A DNA stretch of 11,762 bases from Pseudomonadota bacterium (GTDB lineage: Bacteria; Pseudomonadota; Gammaproteobacteria; Xanthomonadales; Rhodanobacteraceae): positions 1-11,762 of the forward strand of contig JAJXTX010000060.1 in NCBI GenBank assembly GCA_021783385.1, in the 5' to 3' direction. The stretch's first letter is position 1; each line of letters opens with the position of its first letter. The translations under genes were made by a program, and so were the position numbers. A model generated the notes under the pieces. It had not been told where the DNA came from, made no database searches, and saw only the letters and a list, made by a program, of their open reading frames with translations. Shown here piece by piece: positions 1 through 6,361 of the stretch.

Positions 1-2009
1 CCGGCCTGGTCGAAGTAGGTCCAGCGCTGGCTGCCGTGCTGCAGCTGCTTCAGCTGCACGGTGAAGTCGAACCGGGTGGCCGGCAGCGGGCTGCCGTCGA
101 TGCGTTGCATGCTGAGCCCGGTGGCGGGCTGCGCCGGACGCAGCTGCGCCGGCGTGACCCGGTAGGCGCCGACCGGCTGCGCCAGGCGGCCGGCGAGCGC
201 CTCGTGCAGCACGCGGCCCTGCGCCTGCGGCAGCTTCAGCCCCAGCAGCGCGGCGAGGGTGGGCGCCAGGTCGACGTTGCCGCTGGGCAGCGGGTCGCGG
301 AAGCGCGCGCGGAAATCCGGGCCGGCGGCGAGCAGGGTGTTGTGCACATCGATCGGGCTGAAGCTGCCGTGCTGGCCGCGCTCGGTGGAGACGGTGCCGT
401 ATTCGGTGCCGCGGAAACCCTGGATCACCGCGTTCGCGTCCCACGCGTAGCTGATGATGATGTCCGGCCCGCGCGCCGCGTTGCCCAGCTGCACGTCCTC
501 CGCCGGCAGGGTGCCGGGGATGGCGCCGTAGCGACTCGCCACGAAGATCGCGCCGACGTATTCGCGCGACTGCAGGAAGCGCACGGCGCGCCTGACCACG
601 GCGGCGTCGTGCTCGGGCTGGTAGAAGTAGTCGGTGCCGTCGTTCGGCGCGATCACCAGCGCGCCCTTGGGCAGCACATCCGGCACCCGATAACTGGGCG
701 TGGTGTACGGACCGGGCTTGCCGCAGACGCTGCCGTCGTCGTCGTAGCGGGTCGGCAGCAGCGGCGTGCCGTCCGCGCGCAGGCCGCTCATCACCGGCGC
801 ATAGATGCAGCCCTGCCCGTCGAAGGCGGTGAAGCCGGCGTGGGTGAGCTGGTCGGCGAGGCGCACGCTGCCGGACACCGAATAGCCCCACGCGTTGTCG
901 ATGCCGCCGACGCGACTGTCGTTGATCGTGCGCAGCGGAAACAGGTCGCGCGGGCCGGCCACGTTGCTGTGGCCGTGGTCGGAGACCACGATCAGGTCGG
1001 TGCTGTCGGCCATGCCCAGCGCGCGCAATTTCGCTTCCAGCTTGCCCAGCAGTTCGTCCTGCGCCTGCAGCGCGAGGTGGAACTCCGGCGAGCCGACGCC
1101 GTACTGGTGCTGGGTGGTATCCGGATTGCGGAACCAGATCACGCTGACGTCGGGCCGGTGCTTCGGCAGCACCTCGTCCAGGTACACCTGCATCATCCAC
1201 GCGTTGGCCGGCCCGGGCGTGGTCTCGACCGCGGCGCTGGCGTCGGAGGTGACGCCGTCCTTCAGCGTCACCAGCTTGCCCGGCGCGGTGGGTGCGCCGT
1301 TGTCGGCGGCCAATTGCAGCTGCGCGGGCGAGTAGGTGTGCACGCTGTTGGCCGGCAGCGGGTAGCCGGCGCGCTGCAGTTCCTTGGCGAAGGCCAGCGG
1401 CAGCGCGGTGTTTTCGTCCAGCAGCACGCTGCGCAGGCCGCCATCGTTGGAAAGCTTGTAGTTCTGCAGGAAGGCCGGGCCGGACTTGCCGATCACCGCG
1501 GTGGTCAGCCCGGCCTGCTGCGCGGTGGCCAGCAGGGTCGGCACCTGCAGCAGGGCGCCGTCGTCGTGTGCGTCGAGATCGCGCAGCACGGCGTAGTCCT
1601 CGGTGAAGATCGGATTCTGGAAATCGGCCGGCTCGCCCTTCGCGTTGCTGCCCCTGGCGCCGGGCGCCCAGAAGCTGTTGCCGTAGAAACCGATCGGGCC
1701 GGGGAATGCGCCGGTGGCGAAGCTCGACGCGTTGGCCATGGTGAAGGTGGGGTAGGTGGCGTGGTTGTCGTTGAAGAACACTCCGCGCTGCGCCAGTGCC
1801 AGCAGGTGCGGCGTGTCCTGCGCGCTGATCGCATCCGGCCGCATGCCGTCCCACACGAACACGATGATGCGGTGCGCGCCGGCCGCCCGCGCGGTGACGA
1901 CCGGCGGCTCGGCGGGGGCCGGGCCGGTGGCGAGCGCGGGCGCCAGCGCCAGGCTGGCCAGCAGGAGGGCGGCCAGCAGGCGCGGTGGATGCGGGGCAGC
2001 ACGGGACAT
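1..2009 (-). CDS. Exported alkaline phosphatase/NPP-superfamily phosphodiesterase (3' end outside window)
   Basis: The minus-strand frame stays open from the ATG at 2009 to the window edge: 669 codons, no stop. A signal peptide is visible (basic start, Leu/Ala core about residues 11-24, likely cleavage near ALA-27), so the enzyme is exported. The two-metal fold of the NPP family is shown by WDGMRPD (Asp54), YPTFTMAN (probable nucleophile Thr90), GNSFW (110-114), NPDTTQH (Asp297, His301), VVSDHGH (Asp344, His345) and RGQHG (His547). Such enzymes cleave phosphomono- or diesters through a Thr/Ser-phosphate intermediate. After the nucleophile it has MANAS where typical NPPs have a PNH-type motif. 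It is longer than small bacterial NPPs, with an insert around residues 400-510 containing Cys401 and Cys429. The frame continues at least 100 residues past the last metal ligand. The start is supported by GAGG six bases upstream. It is divergent from ugpB. The family is secure; the substrate (nucleotide, phospholipid headgroup or other ester) is not. Confidence 0.9.
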   Translation of the reverse strand, partial: MSRAAPHPPRLLAALLLASLALAPALATGPAPAEPPVVTARAAGAHRIIVFVWDGMRPDAISAQDTPHLLALAQRGVFFNDNHATYPTFTMANASSFATGAFPGPIGFYGNSFWAPGARGSNAKGEPADFQNPIFTEDYAVLRDLDAHDDGALLQVPTLLATAQQAGLTTAVIGKSGPAFLQNYKLSNDGGLRSVLLDENTALPLAFAKELQRAGYPLPANSVHTYSPAQLQLAADNGAPTAPGKLVTLKDGVTSDASAAVETTPGPANAWMMQVYLDEVLPKHRPDVSVIWFRNPDTTQHQYGVGSPEFHLALQAQDELLGKLEAKLRALGMADSTDLIVVSDHGHSNVAGPRDLFPLRTINDSRVGGIDNAWGYSVSGSVRLADQLTHAGFTAFDGQGCIYAPVMSGLRADGTPLLPTRYDDDGSVCGKPGPYTTPSYRVPDVLPKGALVIAPNDGTDYFYQPEHDAAVVRRAVRFLQSREYVGAIFVASRYGAIPGTLPAEDVQLGNAARGPDIIISYAWDANAVIQGFRGTEYGTVSTERGQHGSFSPIDVHNTLLAAGPDFRARFRDPLPSGNVDLAPTLAALLGLKLPQAQGRVLHEALAGRLAQPVGAYRVTPAQLRPAQPATGLSMQRIDGSPLPATRFDFTVQLKQLQHGSQRWTYFDQA

Positions 2010-2015
2010 GGGCAA

Positions 2016-2019
2016 CCTC
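2016..2019 (-). promoter_or_regulatory. Ribosome binding site of the exported phosphodiesterase
   Basis: On the minus strand GAGG, in the context TTGAGGT, lies six bases before the ATG at 2009. It fixes that ATG as the start and places the signal peptide at the N-terminus. Confidence 0.7.
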
Positions 2020-2120
2020 AATGCGATAAGGAATGGCAGACGGCCATGCTGGTCAATGCATGTTGCAGTTTGGCGGCAACGCGGCGTTGGCCATCGCCGC
2101 CGCGTCGTCAACTTGTCACA

Positions 2121-2136
2121 CAGGCTGACTAGCCTG
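2121..2136. repeat. Perfect inverted repeat CAGGCT-GACT-AGCCTG, possible operator
   Basis: Six-base arms (2121-2126 and 2131-2136) are perfectly complementary across a four-base centre. The element lies 35 bases upstream of the ugpB start and just upstream of the TAGTGT -10 candidate. That position would suit a repressor or activator acting on ugpB or on both divergent genes. It could also occur by chance; no regulator is encoded nearby. Confidence 0.45.
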
Positions 2137-2170
2137 ACGCCGTAGTGTCATCGACCGGGGCTTTTTTATC

Positions 2171-3505
2171 ATGACGTTTCGCATCGCCATGCGGCGCTTC
2201 ACCCGCGCGGGCCTGTGGCTGGCTGCCATCACGCTGGCCGTGCCCGCCCACGCGGCGCGCGTGCCGATCCAGTTCTGGCACGCCATGAGCGGCGAACTGG
2301 GGGTGGAAGTGCAGCATCTGGTGGACGGCTTCAACGCCAGCCAGGATCGCTACCAGGTCATCGCGGTCAACCGCGGCAGCTACGACCAGACCATGCTGGC
2401 GGCGATCGCCGCGTTCCGCGCCGGCACGCCGCCGGACATCGTGCAGGTATTCGATGTCGGCACCGCCACCATGATGAGCGCGCGCGGCGCCACCGTGCCG
2501 GTGTATGCGCTGATGCAGCAGCAGAAGCAGCCATTCGCCACCGGCCTGTTCATTCCGGCGGCCGCCAGCTATTACGCCGACGCGCAGGGGCGGCTGCTGT
2601 CGCTGCCGTTCAACGCATCCACGCCGGTGCTGTATTACAACAAGGCCATGCTGGCACGCGCCGGCGTGACGCCGCCGACCAGCTGGGCGCAGATGGGCGC
2701 GGCGGGCACCCGGCTGCTGGCCACAGGCGCGACATGCGGTTTCAGCACGGGCTGGCCGGAGTGGATCCAGTTCGAGCAGTTCGCGGCCTGGAACGGCCTG
2801 CCGTATGCCAGCGCGGACAACGGCTACCAGAGCTTCCAGGGCGTGCATCTGCTGCTGCAGGCGCCGGCTTTCCAGAAGCATCTGGGCGACCTGGCGGCGT
2901 GGTCGCGCAGCGGGGTGTTCCGCTACGGCGGTCCGGAAAGCAACGCGCTGCCACTGTTCATCAACCAGACCTGCGCGATGTACCTGGACAGCTCCTCCTC
3001 GATGGCGGCGATCGCGGGCGGCGCGCGTTTCCCCTGGGGCATTGCGCCGATGCCGCATGCCGCCAGCGTGCCGGGTGCGCCGCAGAACAGCCTCACTGGC
3101 GGCGCTTCGCTATGGGTGATGGCGCGCGTGCCGGCCGATCATCTGCCCGGCATCGCCGCGTTCCTGCATTACCTGATGAGCGCGCCGGTGCAGGCGCAGT
3201 GGGCGCGCGCGACCGGCTACGTGCCGGTGACCCGCGGCGGTTACGACGCGCTGCAGGCCAGCGGTTACTACCGGCAGAATCCGGGCGCGCTGGTGGCGGT
3301 GCAGGAGCTGTCGAACAAGCCGCCGCTGGCGTGGACGCGCGGCCTGCGGCTGGGCTATCTGCCGCAGTTGCGGCAGATCCAGCGCAACGCGCTCGAGGCG
3401 GTGCTGGCCGGCAAGCAGACGCCGGCGGCGGCGCTCAGGCAGGTCGTGCAGCAAGGCGACGGGCTGCTGCAGCGCTTCGGTGAAACGGCGGGCGGCGAAC
3501 GCTGA
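2171..3505 (+). CDS. ugpB: sn-Glycerol-3-phosphate ABC transporter, periplasmic binding protein UgpB
   Basis: Periplasmic receptor that captures G3P and glycerophosphodiesters and delivers them to UgpAE. The 444-residue protein is close to the E. coli length (438). A signal peptide covers about residues 1-28 (core AGLWLAAITLAVP, cleavage AHA/AR). Family signatures run the full length: FWHAMSGELG (35-44), GTATMM (97-102), PFNASTPVLYYN (146-157), AAWNGLP (205-211), GGASLWVM (310-317), NKPPL (382-386) and RGLRLG (390-395). Cys189 and Cys268 match cysteines I recall in E. coli UgpB and may form a disulfide. The acidic residue in QVFDVGTATM is Asp95, where E. coli has Glu. The first ATG has only a weak ribosome site; an in-frame ATG at 2189 has none and would shorten the signal peptide. 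It is the first gene of the operon, and its stop overlaps the ugpA start by one base. Confidence 0.96.
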   Translation: MTFRIAMRRFTRAGLWLAAITLAVPAHAARVPIQFWHAMSGELGVEVQHLVDGFNASQDRYQVIAVNRGSYDQTMLAAIAAFRAGTPPDIVQVFDVGTATMMSARGATVPVYALMQQQKQPFATGLFIPAAASYYADAQGRLLSLPFNASTPVLYYNKAMLARAGVTPPTSWAQMGAAGTRLLATGATCGFSTGWPEWIQFEQFAAWNGLPYASADNGYQSFQGVHLLLQAPAFQKHLGDLAAWSRSGVFRYGGPESNALPLFINQTCAMYLDSSSSMAAIAGGARFPWGIAPMPHAASVPGAPQNSLTGGASLWVMARVPADHLPGIAAFLHYLMSAPVQAQWARATGYVPVTRGGYDALQASGYYRQNPGALVAVQELSNKPPLAWTRGLRLGYLPQLRQIQRNALEAVLAGKQTPAAALRQVVQQGDGLLQRFGETAGGER

Positions 3506-4413
3506 TGGGCGGGTCGCGAGCTGCCGGCGAACGGTTGCCGGGAACCTGGTTTCGCGGCAGATGGCTGCCGTGGCTGCTGCTGGCACCGCAGCTGCTGGTG
3601 ATCGCGGTGTTTTTCCTGTGGCCGACGCTGCGGGCGCTGCGCGATGCGTTTTATCAGGGCGATGCATTCGGCCTGAGCGAGGAGTTTGTCGGGCTGCGGC
3701 ACTTTGCTCACACGCTTGGCAGCGCCGAATACGGACACGCCCTGCTGCTGACGCTGGCGTATGCGCTGCTGACCAGCGCACTGTCGCTGGCCGGCGGGTT
3801 TGCGCTGGCGGTGGCGGTGGAGGGGCTGCGCTCGGGGCGCACGCTGTTCCGCACGTTGTTCCTGTGGCCGTATGCGCTGGCACCGGCGATCAGCGCGGCG
3901 CTGTGGGTGTTCCTGTTCCGGCCGCAGGTGGGGTTGGGCGCGGGGCTGCTGGAACACGCCGGCGTGCACTGGAATCCGGCGCTGCAGGCGGGGCAGGCAC
4001 AGGCATTGGTGCTGGCCACCACGGTGTGGCAGTTGCTGGCCTACAACTTTCTGTTCTATGGCGCGGCGCTGCAGTCGTTGCCGCCGTCGCTGCTCGAAGC
4101 CGCGGCGCTGGACGGTGCGCGCGGCTGGCGCCGGGTGCGCGATGTGATCTGGCCGCTGCTGGCGCCGACCACGTTGTTCCTGGTGGTGACCGATCTGAGC
4201 TTCGTGCTGTTCGATACCTTTGGCCTGATCGATGTGCTGACCCAGGGCGGTCCCGACCACGCCACCGAGACGCTGGTGTACAAGCTGTACGAGGACGCCT
4301 TCCGCAATTTCGATCAGGGCGCGGCCGCGGTGCAGTCGCTGCTGCTGATGCTGCTGGTGACCGGGCTGGGCGTGCTGCAGCTGCGGCTGCAGCGGCGACG
4401 GGTGCCAGCGTGA
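3505..4413 (+). CDS. ugpA: sn-Glycerol-3-phosphate ABC transporter permease UgpA
   Basis: One of the two inner-membrane channel subunits of the UgpBAEC2 importer. The 302-residue protein has about six hydrophobic segments (near 21-40, 77-105, 116-138, 165-185, 222-243, 276-293). The EAA loop of binding-protein-dependent permeases, which docks onto the UgpC ATPase, is at 198-221 (EAAALDGA followed by a Pro-rich end). The start RWLPWLLLAPQL and the YNFLFYGAALQSLP block (180-193) closely match E. coli UgpA. The ATG overlaps the ugpB TGA in the string TGATG, so translation is probably coupled; the upstream GGCGGGCGG is a poor Shine-Dalgarno. Its 3' end overlaps ugpE by four bases. Confidence 0.95.
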   Translation: MGGSRAAGERLPGTWFRGRWLPWLLLAPQLLVIAVFFLWPTLRALRDAFYQGDAFGLSEEFVGLRHFAHTLGSAEYGHALLLTLAYALLTSALSLAGGFALAVAVEGLRSGRTLFRTLFLWPYALAPAISAALWVFLFRPQVGLGAGLLEHAGVHWNPALQAGQAQALVLATTVWQLLAYNFLFYGAALQSLPPSLLEAAALDGARGWRRVRDVIWPLLAPTTLFLVVTDLSFVLFDTFGLIDVLTQGGPDHATETLVYKLYEDAFRNFDQGAAAVQSLLLMLLVTGLGVLQLRLQRRRVPA

Positions 4414-5240
4414 AGCGCCAGTGGTTGCGGCGCAGCGGGCTGTTGCTGCTGGCCTTGCTGCTGGCCTTGCCGCTGTATGCCGCGCTGATTGCCGCCAGCC
4501 ACGCCCCGCAGGATCTGCTTGGGCGTCTGCCGTGGCTGCCCGGCAACCGGCTGCTGCACAACCTGCGCACGGTGCTGGGTACCGGGCTGCCCGGTTCGCC
4601 CAGCGTGCTGCGGATGCTGGGTAACAGCCTGGTGATGGCACTCGGCATCGCGCTGGGCAAGCTGACGCTGGCCACGTTGTCGGCATATGCGGTGGTGTAC
4701 TTCCGCTTTCCGCTGCGGCGCACGGCGTTCGTGCTGATCCTGAGCTCGCTGATGCTGCCGCTGGAGGTGCGCTTCTACCCCACCTTCCAGGTCAGCGCCG
4801 GACTGCATCTGCTGAACAGTTACGGCGTGCTGATCGTGCCGCTGATCGCCTCGGCCACCGCCACGTTCCTGCTGCGCCAGTTCTTCGCCAGCATGCCGCC
4901 GAGCCTGCTGGATGCGGCGCGCATGGATGGCGCCGGGCCGCTGCAGTTTTTCCTGCACAGCGCATTGCCGCTGGCGCGCACGCCGCTGGCGGCGCTGTTC
5001 GTGCTGGAGTTCGTCTACGGCTGGAACCAGTACCTGTGGCCGCTGCTGACCACCACCGATGCGCGCTACGCCACGGTGGTGATGGGGATGCAGGGGCTGA
5101 TCAATGCCGGCACCAGCTTTGCGCTGCCGCGCTGGGACCTGGTGATGACCACCGCGCTGCTGGCGCTGCTGCCGCCACTGCTGGTGCTGCTGCTGGCGCA
5201 GCGCTGGTTCATCCGCGGCCTGACCGATATCGAGAAATGA
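4410..5240 (+). CDS. ugpE: sn-Glycerol-3-phosphate ABC transporter permease UgpE (GTG start)
   Basis: Second channel subunit of the Ugp importer, 276 residues (E. coli 281). Hydrophobic segments lie near 9-29, 68-95, 105-120, 138-158, 193-212 and 248-264. The EAA loop is at 168-192 (DAARMDGAG...LPLARTP). Strong family blocks are NSLVMALGIALGK (72-84), SATATFLLRQFF (148-159) and YGWNQYLWPLL (203-213). The GTG at 4410 is chosen because it forms a GTGA overlap with the ugpA stop and places the first hydrophobic segment as in UgpE. The same frame is open further upstream (to an ATG at 3480), but that extension lies inside ugpA and encodes no recognisable protein. Confidence 0.94.
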   Translation: MKRQWLRRSGLLLLALLLALPLYAALIAASHAPQDLLGRLPWLPGNRLLHNLRTVLGTGLPGSPSVLRMLGNSLVMALGIALGKLTLATLSAYAVVYFRFPLRRTAFVLILSSLMLPLEVRFYPTFQVSAGLHLLNSYGVLIVPLIASATATFLLRQFFASMPPSLLDAARMDGAGPLQFFLHSALPLARTPLAALFVLEFVYGWNQYLWPLLTTTDARYATVVMGMQGLINAGTSFALPRWDLVMTTALLALLPPLLVLLLAQRWFIRGLTDIEK

Positions 5241-5246
5241 TCCGCC

Positions 5247-6317
5247 ATGGCTACGCTTGAGCTCTACCAGGTTTGCAAACACTTCGGCGCCAGCACGGCG
5301 CTGACGCCCACCAGTCTGCAGGTGGCCGATGGCGAGTTCGTGGTGCTGGTCGGTCCTTCCGGCTGCGGCAAGAGCACGCTGCTGCGCATGATCGCCGGGC
5401 TGGAATCGCCCAGCGGCGGCGAGATCCGCATCGGCGGGCACGGCGTCAACGCACAGGAGCCCAGCGCACGCGACATTGCCATGGTGTTCCAGAACTACGC
5501 GCTGTATCCGCACATGAGCGTGCGCGAAAACCTCAGCTACGCGCTCAAGCTGCGCAAGCTGGAACGCGCGGAGATCACCCGCCGCGTCGACTGGGCCGTC
5601 GACCTGCTGGGCCTGCAGCCGCTGCTGGCACGCAAGCCGGCGGAGCTGTCCGGCGGCCAGCGTCAGCGCGTGGCGATGGGTCGCGCGATCGTGCGCGAGC
5701 CGCAGCTGTTCCTGTTCGACGAGCCACTGTCCAACCTCGACGCGCGTCTGCGCAACCACATGCGGGTGGAGATCAAGCAGCTGCATCGGCGGCTCGGCAC
5801 CACCACGGTGTACGTGACGCATGACCAGGTCGAGGCGATGACGCTGGCGCAACGCATGGTGGTGATGAACCACGGCCGCATCGAGCAGGTCGGCACGCCC
5901 GAAGAAGTCTATGCGCAGCCGGCCAGCACCTTCGTCGCCGGCTTTCTCGGTGCGCCACCGATGAACCTGCTGGCGGCGCACATCAGCACGGACGGCACGC
6001 ATGTGCTGGTCGATGACCTCGCGCCGCTGCCGCTGCCCGCACCGCAGCCGGCGCTGGCCGGCCGTGCGGTCACGCTGGGGCTGCGCCCCGAAGCGCTGCT
6101 GCCCGCCGTCGACGGCCGCTGGCCGCTGACGCTGAACCTGCTCGAGGCGCTGGGCGGCGAACTGCTGCTGCACGGCAGCCTGGGCCGGCAGGCGTGCGTG
6201 CTGCGCGTTGCCACCACCGCGTCACCCTGGCGCGAAGGCGACACGCTGCGCGTGGATGTGGCCAGCACCGCGCTGCACCTGTTCGACGCGGCCAGCGGCC
6301 AGCGGCTGGCACCGTGA
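5247..6317 (+). CDS. ugpC: sn-Glycerol-3-phosphate ABC transporter ATPase UgpC
   Basis: Cytoplasmic ATPase that dimerises and drives G3P import through UgpAE. Its 356 residues equal my recollection of E. coli UgpC. Motifs in order are Walker [10 protein letters not shown] (36-44), Q-loop Gln82 ([12 protein letters not shown]), signature [14 protein letters not shown] (134-147), Walker B LFLFDEP (154-160), D-loop SNLDA (162-166) and H-loop THD (His192). Residues from about 235 on form the TOBE/MalK-type C-terminal domain, where regulatory proteins bind in this subfamily. It starts six bases after ugpE with no strong Shine-Dalgarno, consistent with coupling. MalK-type ATPases of other sugar importers look very similar; the neighbours decide the name. 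Confidence 0.93.
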   Translation: MATLELYQVCKHFGASTALTPTSLQVADGEFVVLVGPSGCGKSTLLRMIAGLESPSGGEIRIGGHGVNAQEPSARDIAMVFQNYALYPHMSVRENLSYALKLRKLERAEITRRVDWAVDLLGLQPLLARKPAELSGGQRQRVAMGRAIVREPQLFLFDEPLSNLDARLRNHMRVEIKQLHRRLGTTTVYVTHDQVEAMTLAQRMVVMNHGRIEQVGTPEEVYAQPASTFVAGFLGAPPMNLLAAHISTDGTHVLVDDLAPLPLPAPQPALAGRAVTLGLRPEALLPAVDGRWPLTLNLLEALGGELLLHGSLGRQACVLRVATTASPWREGDTLRVDVASTALHLFDAASGQRLAP

Positions 6318-6355
6318 GCCGCTGCGGGCACTGCCGCCCCGGTCGCGGCTAGAGT
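6317..6355 (+). promoter_or_regulatory. ugpC-glpD spacer with -10-like TAGAGT next to the glpD ATG
   Basis: The spacer before glpD contains an AGCCGC/GCGGCT inverted repeat (6317-6322 and 6345-6350). It also has TAGAGT (6350-6355) in the context GGCTAGAGTCGATACATG. If TAGAGT is a -10 box, transcription would begin at or very near the A of the glpD ATG (6362), giving a leaderless mRNA. No good -35 is seen and no Shine-Dalgarno precedes glpD. The call is tentative. Confidence 0.3.
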
Positions 6356-6361
6356 CGATAC

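Larger units (their letters stand above)
2010..2170. promoter_or_regulatory. Divergent control region between the phosphodiesterase and ugpB
   Basis: This 161-base non-coding stretch must carry the promoters of both divergent genes. It is visibly less GC-rich near ugpB. Features on the plus strand are TTGTCA (2113-2118, one mismatch to a -35 box), a perfect inverted repeat at 2121-2136, TAGTGT (2143-2148, a weak -10 candidate), a second TGTCA (2146-2150) and a T6 run at 2162-2167 just before ugpB. The ugpB Shine-Dalgarno is poor: GGGG at 2157-2160, ten bases from the ATG. I cannot place a convincing minus-strand promoter. In E. coli the ugp operon is controlled by PhoB and CRP, but no proper Pho box is present here. 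Confidence 0.55.

Noticed and set aside
36..2132. Long plus-strand open frame (698 codons) across the phosphodiesterase gene
   Set aside because: It is antisense to a gene with a signal peptide, ribosome site and complete metal-site motifs. Its translation is Arg/Gly/Val-rich low-complexity sequence typical of GC-rich shadows.
2113..2152. PhoB-binding Pho box upstream of ugpB
   Set aside because: TGTCA motifs are present but the 11-base repeat register fails: the intermediate units do not match and the two TGTCA copies are 32 bases apart.
3800..4147. Short Arg/Trp/Cys-rich open frames inside ugpA and elsewhere
   Set aside because: These are alternative-frame readings of Leu/Ala-rich membrane protein codons with no ribosome sites.
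3480..4409. N-terminal extension of the UgpE frame back to an ATG at 3480, which would suggest a UgpA-UgpE fusion
   Set aside because: The extension is the wrong frame of ugpA and reads as Gly/Ala/Arg-rich noise. UgpA is intact in its own frame and the GTG at 4410 gives a normal UgpE.
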